Below the pieces are notes generated by a model that saw only the letters and a program-made list of their open reading frames with translations, was not told the DNA's origin and did no database searches. A DNA stretch of 64,000 nt from Mallotus nudiflorus (lineage: Eukaryota; Streptophyta; Magnoliopsida; Malpighiales; Euphorbiaceae), in contig CANTUR010000145.1 of assembly GCA_947683625.1 (NCBI GenBank), positions 2,435,501-2,499,500 of the forward strand, given 5' to 3'. Every line of letters begins with the position of its first letter. The first letter of the stretch is position 1. Made by a program: the position numbers and the translations under genes. Below are positions 23,870 through 36,489 of this stretch, one piece after another.

Positions 23870-26090
23870 CTAGAATTTGGATCAAGATTCAAATAGATAA
23901 GGAACTCCCAAACTTATTGGTCCTTGATCTCGGTTGTGGGGAACCAGTTCAGGTAGTTTATTTGCTAAGACCATTTTAAGTTTTTTTTTAAGCCTATAAT
24001 GTTGGAGTCATCTAATCCAAGTCTACAATAGGAAAACCCTGCATTCGATCCAGTTTGAGTTCTCATTGGAGTGGAGTCTCTTACCATTCTAGTTTTTAGC
24101 CTTTCTAGTTACCTTCCTTCTATCAACTATCTATTTTTAGTGGTAGTTCTAGTTGAGGGAAGAGTTGAATACTTTTAAGCTAGTGAGTTGGAAAGTAATC
24201 CTTTTAGAAGGAGTCTTCTCAGTTTCAAAAAGGATACGTCAGACTTAACTTTTCATGTTAATCCTTAAGTGACACTAAGTAATTCAAAAAAAGACTAAGA
24301 GAAGATAGGGATGAAGGTGCTGTGTTTTATGTCACATAAGGGCTCCGTATCTTTTACCACGAGTTTAGCTTTCAAGCTAAAAGCTAATTCAAAAGTGGTC
24401 TTCTAGCAAGTAACACTGACTTTTACACCGAATATGATCACCATAATAGCTGATTCAATGACATCCATGAATGTGCTTACGTCCTCTTCTTTTATTTTAC
24501 TATTAGACCAACCACTAGGTAAGGAGCATAAATAACATTAGATGGATAAGCTACAACAACTTCACGGGGTGTGGGGACCTAAGAAGCTACTCTTTCTTAT
24601 GCAAACTAGGATCATTATAGATATGATTTTTTGATCAAAGGAGTAAAATCCATGCATCCTTCTTTCCTTTGGGGGTTGTATTAAAGGAACTATCTGTATT
24701 AGACCTAATTGGTGTTCCCCCTAGGCTAGGGCTAAACCACTTGTTTCCCATGACTGCATGTGCCCTCAAGGTTAGCTCATTAGTTAGGTAGGACCATCTT
24801 AGTTACACCCTATAGATCCATAAATGGTAGTTGATCTTCAGGGTTAGCATCAAGAATAGTAGCAACTCCATTTTGTGTAGTTAACAGCAACCCAGATCCT
24901 TTATTTTTACTTTATTAGTGTCCTATGCATAGTGAATACCCCACCCTAGCTGTAGCGGTCTCTCCATACTACAGTTTGATCTCAATCAAAACAAAGCCAA
25001 TACAATATTAAAGGAGCTCCCTTAAAGAGAAAAATCATCCTCAAATTTCCTTGTGCCCAATCCAGCTCTAGTTCCTTTGGTTAAGATTGATGAGTCTTAA
25101 GTCGAATAAGATAGGGTGAATTATAGCTGTGTTCCTTAGGCTACTGCTTCAACAACTGACTGTGGGCTATCAGGCAAGAGGATTTACCTCCATCATGAAA
25201 TTAAGAAAGCAAGTCTTTAACAATAAGTCCAATAGTAATCTAGTAATAAGAATAAGCAAAGAGCCAACTCACTAGCCTATCCAATAATAAGGAATTCTTT
25301 CAATGGCAGCTAGTTTTGGGTGTAAACTCCTAAATCCACTGAATCTAAATCCTCCTCTCCTATTGGCCCTACTAAAACTAAAGCACTAAGCCAAGACTTA
25401 GCCTAGCTACCACCAAAGCCATAGGCTATATTAACTTAACCATGCTACCATAGTCATAAGGGAAAGCCACACTAATACCAATTTAGTTTCATGCTCCTTA
25501 ACCCAAAGATAGGGCTAGTTGTTTTGTATTTACTTTCTTACTCCCTCTGGTTGCCTTTTGTTCAAAGTTAACACCCTTGGCTTTAGTCCAACTAGGACTA
25601 GTAGCGTGCTTAATGGTCTTCCCCATCTCTATGTCATCCGGTGATTTGTATGTGTAGTACAAGCTAATCTATGGTAATCTCTGAGTGAAGCTGATTGTTG
25701 ACCATGGGATAAAGGCTCTTAATCCTTTTTTTATCTCACTTCATGGGGCATTAATAGTCTTAGCACTTTCCTTTCCTTTTTGAAGGTTTAGGCTTGCTTC
25801 CTAAGTGAAAGAGATTTAACATAGGTGGAATGAAGTGACTAGAAAATGAAAGAGATTACAAGAATATATATTTTCTTATTTATGTAGTGTGGGCTAAATA
25901 ACTCCTATTTTGACATTTTTCTTTTTACCAGGGGAGCGAAAGGTGGCTTACCTTTATTCCATTTATCAAAGTAGACAAAACTCACCTAAAGGCTCTAGTG
26001 ATCTGAGAGTAGTGAATGGCGGGATGCTAAGCACTCAGGTTTGGTTTCCTTATTTCATGGATCGTGTGGTCAGACTATGGGGATCAATCT
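23870..26090. other. Mitochondrial-type DNA without recognisable gene
   Basis: Unique DNA with short frames only. A 65-codon plus frame at 25910-26107 has no recognised motif. Confidence 0.5.
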
Positions 26091-26094
26091 TTTA

Positions 26095-26980
26095 TCAACT
26101 ATCTTGACAAAAAAGAAATTGGCATATAGTCTCTACCTGTTCCCATATCTCAAATTCACTCACTGCCATTGATCTTATGTGAAAAAGGGCAGTATTTAGA
26201 TCTTCATCTCTCATATAATTGACCTTGGATCTTTGATGCCACATAGTTTCTTCCTTCTTCAATAGCTCTGCCACCTTATTTTCAATGGAATTAATCTCTA
26301 AAATATTCTCACGGCTAGCATGTAAAGACTGCACTTTGGACAAAGAATATATACAAGTGCGAATCTATTTAGAAACATTACCAAAGTGAGATTGCTCCTA
26401 ACTCTTAAGATTCCTACCATAAGACTGAAGCTTCATTATAATTGTCAAAAGGAGATAAGATAAAAGGCCATGAAACTTAGGCCAAGTAGATTGGATCACA
26501 GACTCATCCTATAACCACATAGCTTTAAATCAATAGACTCTATGCTTCCTTTTACTACAACTACACTATCTCTCCTAAGAAAGAAACATTGGGCAATGAT
26601 CAGAAGCTAGTCTAAATAGAAGAACTTTCTTAATCTTATTCACATCCAGAAGCACTTTATGCTCTAGACCAATTAGAGGATGTGCCTAATGATCAAAATA
26701 AACAAGTCTTGCCACATCCAATAGAAATAAAATATATGCCAAACTTATATCCAAAAGCTAAGGGTGTGGACAATAGAATGTGCAAGTTTGATCCGGGCAA
26801 TAAAGATTCTCATTATCCAATATCTGTTTATGAATATGAAAGTCTTTAGAATCTAATAGTCTTTCATATAGGTAGTAAGAAAGAATATTCTTGAACAACC
26901 TATTTTGATTCAGTCAACAATTGATTTTCTTCCTAATGTATGTGGGTGTGGGACTAGTCATTCCCACTATGCACCTTGCT
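26095..26980 (-). mobile_element. LINE (non-LTR retrotransposon) fragment A: endonuclease end to pre-RT linker
   Basis: Minus-strand pieces read ASDHCPM (end of the APE-type endonuclease), FKAMWL, QSLHASRENILEINSIENKV, then AELLKKEETMWHQRSKVNYM and NTALFH. That order (SDHxP, F.F..MW, L..EE..W.QRS, D.NT.FFH) is the standard link between endonuclease and reverse transcriptase in plant L1-type LINEs. The RT itself is absent. Stops are frequent. It lies beside fragment B, which carries the same protein region, so the two are separate insertions. Confidence 0.75.
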
Positions 26981-27399
26981 TTACTAGTTTTATTGTAATC
27001 TTTTTTTCACTCAATCCTCTTCTGCATCACTAATGATAGTGGACTAAGAACTCTTACTACCACTAGCACTAATTACTAGAATAATGAATGATTTCACTCT
27101 AACAATAGATATGGAGACAACAGCTCCACCTTAGGTCAATCCTTTTTTGAACAACCTCTTTTGATTAACTTCCTGAACCACCAACATTGGGTTCATTCTT
27201 AACTATGAGATTCCCAAGCACTAATTTGATAGAAATAAGATCAGTTATGCTTACACCAATAGCTGGTAGGCAAAGGCAAATAATAGTTATGGCTAAAGCA
27301 CTGGTAAGACTAAGAGCAAAATTGAAGACAACTTCTATGCCAAGAGTGTCTCATTGATATCTTGAGGAAAATTACCTGAAATAATAAAATCTCTCACCA

Positions 27400-28811
27400 T
27401 GTTCACCAAGGATTACCTTATCACTTCCCATTGGCTTTGATAAACATTAGCTCAAGCCCATCCGGTCTTGGAGCTTTATAAGCCCCTATATCAAAAACAT
27501 CTTTGTTCACCTCCTCCTCAACAATACTACCCCCAAAAGATTGCTACTCTTCCATCAAGAGCCTAGGAAAAAAAGCACCTCTAATGCCTAAAATTGGGCC
27601 ATTAACATTCTCTTCAGTGTACAATCTACCATAAAACTCAAGAGCCATTTGCTTCTAACTCTCTGGCTCATGGGCCTTATTGTTATTACTATCCCACAAG
27701 GCTTCAATTCTTTTCCTCTTATTCCAGATGACTTTTGTAGAATGAAAATAACGAGTATTTTTATCACCCCACATAATCCACTTTGATCTAGATTTTTGGA
27801 ACCATAACAATTCTTCTTGTAATAGAAACCTCTTTTAATCACACTGAAGTTTTGCTTGCAAATTTTCTAAGTGGCTTGACCTACGAAAATCAAGGAGATG
27901 AAGACTATGAACCGAAGGTGAAGGAGATGCTTAATACCTTCCAATCTAGCCAATAATCTGCGCTTCCTTGAGAAAATATTACCAAAGACCTTTTTGTTCC
28001 AAATTTTGACCTGTTTCACCAAAAATGATTTTGCTTAACTTTAACCTAACTTCCCTTTCCTATTATCCTTGATAAAATTCATGAAATTGGCATGGATTAG
28101 CAAGGTAGTCTAAAAGTGAAAAGGCCTTTATCCATTAGAGGGGGAGGGACCCTTGAAGTTGAATTAGGGTAGGCCTATGATTTGACTTAATCCTTAAAAG
28201 ATGATGGACTATCGCTTTAGGAAAAAGTAACCTCCACTCAATGTTACAAATGGATCTTTTAAGGCGCTCCTTAACACTACCTCTCTCCCAAGTGAACTTA
28301 GGACCAGTAAAAACCCATATCCACCAACTTACAATCATCAAGAATTACTTGAAGCTCCTTGCATTTAGAAAATCTAACTAAAACTCCTCCTTACTTTTCA
28401 TCTTGAGATTTATAGACATTAAAATCTCCTATTAAAACCTAGGGACTACAGATATCACTCACCAACTTATTAACATCAGCCCATAAATGTATACATTGCT
28501 AAACACAACCCACAATCCACCCCAATTTCCATCTAAAGTGTACAAGCAGCTTCATAGAGTAAAAAAGCTCAACCTTTACCTATGCCGAATTCCATAAAAA
28601 CCATATTCCACATAGAGAAACCATGCACCTCCTCTCTGTAAGAATCTGAGAACCCCATCTTCTTAATCACTGAGTCTGCCTTAGCCCCGCTAATGTGAGT
28701 CTCCATCACCACACAAATACTCGGCTTATATCTAGCAATAAAATCATTTACATCACAAAGAAACATTTTGCTGCCTACCCCTTGGCAAGTCTAATAAAGA
28801 ATTGACATAAT
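27400..28811 (-). mobile_element. LINE fragment B: endonuclease to start of RT
   Basis: On the minus strand it starts MSILY-stop-TCQGVGSK, the usual beginning of LINE ORF2 (M.ILSWNCRG.G). It continues with KPSICVVMETHISG (endonuclease ..ETK region), FTGPKFTWERGSVKERLKRS, then a linker, and ends with KAPRPDG, the start of the reverse transcriptase (normally KAPGPDG). LINE ORF2 nicks the target and copies its RNA there. This copy is full of stops and truncated just inside RT. The stretch 28987-29220 (minus, basic, Ser/Asn-rich, 77 codons) may be its upstream part; that is inference. Confidence 0.75.
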
Positions 28812-28986
28812 TATAAAACATGAGCAAGGTACAATGATCAGTATGGGATAAACCCATCTAAGCAAAGAAACCAAATTAGGCTAACTTAGTCATAATATTA
28901 ACTTTGTCTAGCTCTTGACCTAAGGTTTTTAAAAGCCTCCTTTAACAAAACATTCTCCTCCACCACCATTCATTAGGGTTTATGCT

Positions 28987-29220
28987 TCAATCATCTAGGC
29001 TTCTCATTCTACTTATTCTTTTTATTTTACTTAGATTGGATGATCGATATCTCTTCTTACTTGGATTTAGAGGCTTCTTTGAATTGAAAATTAGAAGAGA
29101 TTTGTTTAACAATGATTGAATATCAATAGAGTTGTTTGAATGGTTGCTTACAAAGAAATCAAAGGGATTTGATGAATTAGTATTAGGTAGGGTTAGGTTT
29201 GATGAAGAATAAGGGGGCAT
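28987..29220 (-). CDS. Basic Ser/Asn-rich open frame upstream of LINE fragment B
   Basis: 77 codons, beginning MPPYSSSNLTLPN, with a basic C-terminal third (KKRYRSSNLSKIKRISRMR). It is on the same strand and about 180 bases upstream of LINE ORF2 fragment B. No domain was recognised; it could be a remnant of the element's first part. Confidence 0.25.
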   Translation of the reverse strand: MPPYSSSNLTLPNTNSSNPFDFFVSNHSNNSIDIQSLLNKSLLIFNSKKPLNPSKKRYRSSNLSKIKRISRMRSLDD

Positions 29221-29224
29221 AGGA

Positions 29225-31225
29225 AAAAATTACCAATATTCTTTTTTAGGTAATATAAGAGTGGGCATGAAGTTTTGGTAGTGGGCTTATTAGGAATAGA
29301 TTGGTAGTGGTATTGTTTTGGCTAATGGTTTTATCCTGGTTGATATGGTTTTTTACACTAGGCCTCGTAGATGAGCCCATACTCCTCATCTCTTCTCTTT
29401 TAACTTCTTGTTATTAGGACTTGTTAATTCATTTAACATGATACTGCGATCACCTCTTCCACTTTCCAAAACTTCCCCTTTAGGGTAGGGATTTTAGCTA
29501 ATCTTGGAAAATGGGAAGTCTCTTTACCTGCTTCATCGAAAGAAAGCAAGACTCCTCAAATAAAGGAAGGGCTTAGATAAAGGAAGGGCTCCTTTTAATT
29601 CAGGGGAAGAATATATGACAATTACACTGAGAAAGCAATATCAGTCTCAAGGGAAGTTAGTACTTTCATCAGTGGCTGAATATGATCAAAAGCTATATTT
29701 AACTCTAGTGAGTGTAATACTTGAACGAGCTATAGAGCTGCTTCAAAGGGATAGGCAAGGTATGAGGATAGTTTCACTCCCACAGATAGCTCAAAATTGG
29801 AATAGACCTGTCACTCTAGGGTAAATCCATCTAGTTAGATCTACTAGGAAAGATGATAATAAGAGTACTCGATCTTCAATATCTATATCTAGGAGTTGGC
29901 TAGCTGAACTATTGATCCTTCCTCTAGAGCAGCAGATTATCTAAGACATTTGGCATGAGACAAATGCTTTTAAGCTTCTAAGGAAATTAGTTGGAGCCTT
30001 CTTCTCCTTCAATTACTAGTTTTGTTCTTAATAAGACTACTTAAAGGAGGAGTTGAGTGCCATCCTACCAAAGAGGTCTTACCACAATTAAGATAAGTCC
30101 TAGTTTCATTAGGAGAGCTAAAAGATATAAGAAGGAGTTGGTATGGTGAGGTTAAATGTATAAGATAAGGATGAACAAAGTTAGAGGGAATGCCTATCCT
30201 TGTTTTGCCCTAAGGGGGTCCTGCGAGTCTACTAATAGGAATGGTACATTAAAAACTCATGTCATATGGCCGAGAAGAAAAGAGGTTGTCATAATTGAAT
30301 TAGAATTAGCTATGATCAATGCAAATAGTAATAGCCAACATAGTTGTTGTGACATGAACATCGCTTCACTTTGCCTCTTTGCACCCATTCCCTTTAGACT
30401 AAGGTTACCAATAAAAACTAACTGACGAGTGGGCTTTCTTTTCCCTTAAAACCAATGGTGCAAAAGTTTGGCTTGCCTTCATGATTCATGACAAGGCCTT
30501 GGTCTTTGTGAAAGGTCCTATTGCATTTATAGGGCTCCCTTGATTCCTATTAGACCTATTTCAAGGCCTGCTCCACATCCCCTTTGCTCTCTAAAGGCGA
30601 AGAGCTTGGTAATGGAACCCCACCCTTTTGGGTTGTGATAATAGAATACCTTAACATCGGAACATCCATTTTTAGAACTCATTTCCACAGGAGAAACTCT
30701 CAACATAATTTATTACCTGGGATTTGAGTCTAGCTTTTGGCTGTTAGACAAGCTTTCCTCCTCTCAATTGTCCCATCTGGAAAGTTAAGTACTTAAAAGT
30801 AAAGACCCACCCTTCACTCTTTTTCCTGCTGGTAAATCAGTCAATGTCTATGTGTGGTTGATACGCATAGCTACCATCTTGTCCTCTTCGACAAGTAGAA
30901 TGACTCAAGGTCTCATAATAGGAATTGGTAAGACTTACACTCGAAAGAGCAATTATATTCGAAGGGGTTAGGCAAGAGATGAGCTCGAGCTTCATCATTA
31001 TCTGAGTCAAGAGAGAGCATCTTTTTTCTTATCGAGTGACTTACTATTACTCCCTCTGGGGATTATTCTTTTTCAGCCCTTGCCACCTTTACTTCTCTAA
31101 GAGAAATTACATGCTATATGTCTAGTGTGTAATTTTTTCATGATTGGGTTGGTCTTTCTTTTATGGAAAGGGGATAAAGATCCTAACTAGGGCCATAAAG
31201 GACTGATAAGGTGCTAGGGAAATCT
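29225..31225. other. Mitochondrial-type DNA without recognisable gene
   Basis: Contains a 69-codon plus frame (29615-29824) and an 89-codon plus frame (30156-30425) without recognisable motifs, and a short duplication of AAAGGAAGGGCT near 29560-29590. Confidence 0.5.
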
Positions 31226-31229
31226 CCTT

Positions 31230-31685
31230 CAGTGTGAATGTCCCATCTGTCTGTCGAACCACTAAATTTGAGTCACCAACCTCTTTTAACTTATTGATCT
31301 TCATTTCTTTAGTGATAGACAACCCTATCTCTAAGGACTTATATTCTGAACTAGAGCATGGAAACTCAAATTTAAACGATAAAGATGTTGACTCATCTTT
31401 TGGTATTTTAAAACTATTCCTAGACGACCTTCCTCCTTGGCTGTCGATGTTTCATCAAAGTATAAGGTCCATTGTCCATCTTCTATTATTGCAATTTGTT
31501 CTATCTCACCACAAATTTCTTTAGAAAGCTCGATAGGGTCAGCTAGTAGATTTTCAAAAACCTTCCCCTTTATTGCTTTGGGAGTGACACATTCTATGTC
31601 CAATTCTGATAGCTGTAACAACCATCGCGTTGTCATTCCTGATAGAGGGATGGCCAAGAGATAGCATTAGGAATGGGAGATTATA
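31230..31685 (-). pseudogene. Ty3/gypsy RNase H region
   Basis: The 108-codon minus frame reads PLSGMTTRWLLQLSELDIEC, then TPKAIKGKVFENLLADP and DGQWTLYFDETSTAKEEGRL. This is the end-of-RT to RNase H join of plant gypsy Pol: RW..LLSE.DI, ..KAIKG..LADLLA, W.LYFDGS...G.G. The usual FDGS reads FDET. RNase H degrades the RNA strand during reverse transcription. Only this segment is visible; it is an isolated fragment within mitochondrial-type DNA. Confidence 0.8.
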
Positions 31686-31689
31686 CCTC

Positions 31690-34290
31690 AGGGCTGTAGC
31701 ATCACTCCTTATTCCTTAACAACCTTAGAATCATTTCTTAATAAGGAAAGCAACTCAAACAAAAATATTTTTGGCAGGACAAAACCTAGGATTGCAATTG
31801 GAGAGGTTAACTAGATAGAGTCTGGCACTTTTCCTAAGCTAGTACATTAAAGTGAGTTCTCTTTTGACATTGATTCTTAGCTTTTTTCTACAAATTTCCT
31901 AATAGGAAGAAGTAATGGTAGGCAGATTAAAAGCTATTCTAACTGAAGCAGATAAAGAATTCCCATACCCCTATTTTTCTGGTTCTTTTTCTTGCTTTCA
32001 CTAAAGAAAAGTCACCCATCCAGAGGACAAGTGGTGCTTACCCGCTAAAGCAAATCAATATCTAAACTCATATCAAATGAAATCAATCCAAAAAATGTAT
32101 TAAATCAAAAGAAGGGGCTTTAAAAAATTTCACTTAACTAAAAGTGGTAAGAAACTACTAGTCATTATATATGATATTTTGAGATGCCTAAAGGGGTTAA
32201 GCTCTTATGTTATGTTTACTAGCACTATTGTAGAACTAATATCTATTTTATTAAATGGTAGTCTGCTTTGAGTAGTAAGTCTTTTTGAAGAGTATGCTAT
32301 GATGTGTAAGTACGAAACTCTTAGACCTCCCCCCTAGCTTATGTAGCCTATGCAAAGCAAACAAGCCAAAATTGGTTAGTCTCATTGCCCAAATTTATTT
32401 CTTCTAATTCATTTACTATAGGTTGGTCACCATCCTGGAGGCCAGAGGCATATCCAGCATCATATGCCGACTCCTGATCGAAGTCTTTTTATTCTTGGTT
32501 GTTAAGGATCCAACTATTGGCTTACCTTAATAGGATTTTTTTTAGCATTCTCGTATGGAGATTCCTAAGAGTCAGATGACTCTTGCTATTCCATGATAAA
32601 ATAAGAGGTACAAACTTGATCATAGTCATAATAAGAGGCATTCTCGAACTCTTAATCCATTCCTATTCCCCTTCTTACATCCTAGAGGCCTAGACAACAT
32701 ATCTTAATCTTCTTGAAGGGGAATGGGCATTTGTGATGCATATCCTAAAGCATCGAGTTAATCATTGAAGATTGCCATAGTTGCATTATTGAATGAACTC
32801 CCTTTATATAGATAGATCAATTGAACCTCCCTTGCTTGCCGCTGGGAGTGGGGGAATGAGAATCAAATGAAGCAGCAATCATGGTTGAATCAATACCATC
32901 AATAGGACTTTTAGTTGCTCGAGAAACAAGTAGTAAGTGCATGTTGTGGTTCATCCTTAACCATACAACATAGGCAGATGTAAAGACATCTAGAGAGGGG
33001 ATGGGTTACCCCACTCATGACTAAAACTAGTATCCATTTCACTTTAGAGATGAAGAGTTCATAGTGAAGAAAAAGAAGGAATTATGTGAGTTGCATTCAC
33101 ACTATTGAATTGGAAATAGGAAATTATTGTTAATAAAGTAGGTTGAAAACTCATTAGGTCAAAATTAGGGGAGTGCTTAGTTCCCTCACTCAATCCACCT
33201 AAGGAAAGGAAAGAAGAATGAATTATATAGTAGAGCATCGAGAGTCAATTCAAGGCAGCCTCAGCCTACCTTTACATAATAGGATAACATAGGCATAAGC
33301 GGTGAGTTGTAACAGAGATGTGGATGATAAAATGGCTACTACCAATATAGAAAGACCAAAAGAGCAATCTTCAGGAATGCTTGAATGCATTGAGTGCCTT
33401 ATGATATGGATGGAGCTTTCTTTGAGAGAGATGGTGCTAGTGTGTGGGTTGCTGTAGGAAATAAAATGTAATAATTTCTCAAATATGAAGAAGTTCCTTT
33501 CTCCGAGGGGAAGGTTATTCAGTTAGTATGTTTGGCATCATATGTGATGAGAATGTTGGGTGTTTGAGGGTTTAATAGAAAAATGTATGATTCAAAATTA
33601 TTTTTGCTTTGAGTTTAGTTATGGCAAAAGCAAATTCTTCATCTAGCATTGTGATTAGTGCTGATGCATCTTAAAACTAGGGAAGTAGTAAGATGGGACC
33701 ACCTTGGATGTCTATCATCACTCTCAAACTGAATGGAATGAATTCTTTAAAGTGGTCACAATCAGCTTGAATGTTTATCAAGAGTAGGAAGAAACTAGGG
33801 TACATCAACGGAAAGACCGAAGAGCCATCCAAGGCAACTTTTGAGAAGTGAGAATCAGAGAATCTTACTGTCCTTTTTCTCATATTAGTAAGAGCTTACT
33901 TTTCCTCCATACGACAAAGGAGTTATGGAATATAGTGATTGAGAAGTACTCCCAGAAGAAGCCAAGCCTGAATATATTAACATTAAACTAAACTACAAGC
34001 TTATTACTAATTTCTGACAAGAGAAGAGGTCTGTTAGTGAATACTATCTATACAGAAGAGCACATGGGAGGAGTGAGTGAAGTATACTATATGAGTAGGG
34101 GAGGACAAGATAAAGATAGTTTTAGTAGCATCCAATTTGTAACTACTTGTATCAGCTCAACCAGTAATTAGTGCCTTTCAGAACTCTATTATCTTCTCTT
34201 CTTCCTTGACTATTGATACGATGGTAACTAAATATTTCTTTGGAATTGAGACAATTTTAATTGAAAGAAGGAAGGTAAGGTACTAGTCTC
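31690..34290. other. Mitochondrial-type DNA without recognisable gene
   Basis: Nothing recognised on either strand. Texture as in neighbouring stretches. Confidence 0.5.
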
Positions 34291-34294
34291 CTAT

Positions 34295-34699
34295 TTAAGA
34301 AGAAACTGCTATTGAATCCATAGCTAATCTTTCTCTTGTGAATGACCTTATTGTAAGAAGAGTAAGCGCTCTTCTCTTTTTGATATCTGGTGTGTTCATA
34401 GGAGCTCTAAGCCTATCTGCTATTGAATAACTGGTGTACAGATGAATAATCGCTAGTGCACTAATAGGAGTAGACATTAGAATAAGAGATGTTGTTGGAC
34501 GTTAATTAGTAACCGATGTGATGTTAACAATTGAATGTGTATCAGCTATGATCTTTTCTATTGTGATTAAATCAGTAAGTGCGGGTATAGTAAGCATTGC
34601 AGATATGATCTTATAAAGAATTATATCCTCATTTGATCTCAAATGGGATGAATACAAAGGAAGGCAGGGAGTAGCACTAGTCTCAGGGACAAATGCCAT
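34295..34699 (-). CDS. Unrecognised minus-strand frame interrupted by a single stop
   Basis: Two open pieces (34699-34502 and 34477-34295) share one frame, separated by one stop and eight codons. Together they read about 134 codons rich in Ile, Thr and Ser (for example ISAMLTIPALTDLITIEKII). No family was recognised. The bias may reflect diverged short repeats in the DNA (repeated CTATTGAAT/CTATTGTG words) rather than a gene. Confidence 0.2.
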
Positions 34700-35916
34700 A
34701 GAAAGAGGAGAAGCTCTCGAATGCCCTCTTGCTATTCTTGAAGAAGCTATTTTCGATGCTAACTCAAAATGGAATATATAAGATTAGATGCCTTTCACTT
34801 AGATTTGCATGAGGAAAATTTTAGCCTTTAATAAGAAGGGGATTAGACATGATAAATAGTATATAGAATAAGTAGACAGGAAAGAGGGAAGTGGCAAAAG
34901 AGGGAAGGAAGTAAGTTGAATTTGGTAAATCGTATAATAAGAGAAAAGCTTAACATAAAAAGAAAAGGGGAGTTAGTGGGTGGTTATATTCTAATTGAAA
35001 TGGATATGTAAAGCCATTAATAATGAAATAATTATTTTTAAATGCTTTGCCCATGTAGGTAAAGGAAGAGGATGTGGTCATCTTTCTTGGGTCAAAAGGT
35101 GCAATCTTCTGACCAAAACTATAAGCATAAGTAGCACCATTGAAGAGGCCACTGAGTCCTATCTCGAAGGGAGTAGAGCTTCAAGCCAAGATTGGTGTTG
35201 ATAAAGAATTTTTATCCAAAAGCGTGTAACATAAGATTATTTCACAATGACGAAGCAAGTAGAAAGAAGATTAGACTTCCCATTTGGGTTAGTCTACCTA
35301 TGCATGTTATGACATTTCCACTAACCATCATAAATTCTAAATGATTAGGAAGGGCTGGACCTCTCTTAGTTGACTGAAGGCCTTACTTATCTTCTCGAGC
35401 TCATGAACTCTATTCATGGAGGGTACTAAGGGAATTGACTACACGAAATATCAAATCTTAGATAGAATGGAAGAATGTGGGCAGATGGAACCAAAAAGGA
35501 GCTCTTCCTGCTTAGCACAAGTTATATTTGACCCCTAGATCATGAAGAAGGTGTCCCCTACACCAGATTGGAATCTCCATCCCAATTAGGAACCACAAAA
35601 ATGATTATCAATAGTTGGGGCCATTCTCTTCTGAGTGCATCAGTCATGCCCCATTGGGCTCTTTTTTCTTAAGGGTTCTATGCAATGAATGAGGAATTAC
35701 TATCTTTGCTAAGTGATAATGAGAGCTAAGTGTATATGCTTCAGCATGATGTTATTATGGAAGATCCAGTATGATCTTTCCGTTCTTCTCTAACCTTTCT
35801 AACTTATGGGTTCCACCTCACTGAGTTGATTGGGTTGGTGAGGGATATCCTCTTGAGTGATTTAGAGTTCCCCCAATGATTTTGGGTGTTTTGTTTAGAT
35901 TCTAAATTGCATGATA

Positions 35917-35975
35917 AGGAAAAAATACTATTAAGTTAGATCAAGAAAAAAATACTATTAAGTTGGATAAAGAAA
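35917..35975. repeat. Tandem duplication, about 30-bp unit
   Basis: AATACTATTAAGTTAGAT and AATACTATTAAGTTGGAT with A-rich spacers. The two copies differ mainly by one A/G transition. Confidence 0.75.
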
Positions 35976-36489
35976 AAAAGAAAAAAAATAAAAATGGGTC
36001 ACCACTTTCAGCAGCTGGTAAGCCACTGCTGTTATAGAACTGTGAGTTCTATATCCTATTTTACCTTTAACTTAACAAAAGTTTACCAAGCTTCCATTTG
36101 AGTGGTTCTAATTAATAGAACAGGAGGCCCTAGTAGCAGCGTTAGCTCATTCCAAAAGAGATATATGTGGAGTTTAAGTTTGATCCATTAGGTTCTTTGA
36201 TTTTTTCAGAAAAGAAATGAAAGACAAGAAAACATCTTTGATTACAATTAAAAGGAACAATCTTAAATAGACTAAGATCCAATTTTGGGTCATTTCTTGG
36301 TGAACATAATCTACCATAATCCCTTTGATCCCTTAATTTATATGCCAGAATAAATAGAGATTTGGTAAAGTGGAAGAGACTTTTTTGTATATGATAAAAA
36401 TAGGAAGCAGCAAAGCTACAGTAATTCCTTGGAAAGCCCGGTTCTCTTTATCTTCGAGCTTTCATTCCTTAATCCATTGTTTTGTTCCT

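Noticed and set aside
31437..31664. 75-codon plus-strand frame
   Set aside because: Antisense to the gypsy RNase H region, which carries clear family motifs on the minus strand.
34295..34699. A conserved gene with one stop
   Set aside because: Kept only as a low-confidence feature; the Ile/Thr/Ser bias and repeated short words suggest diverged repeats.
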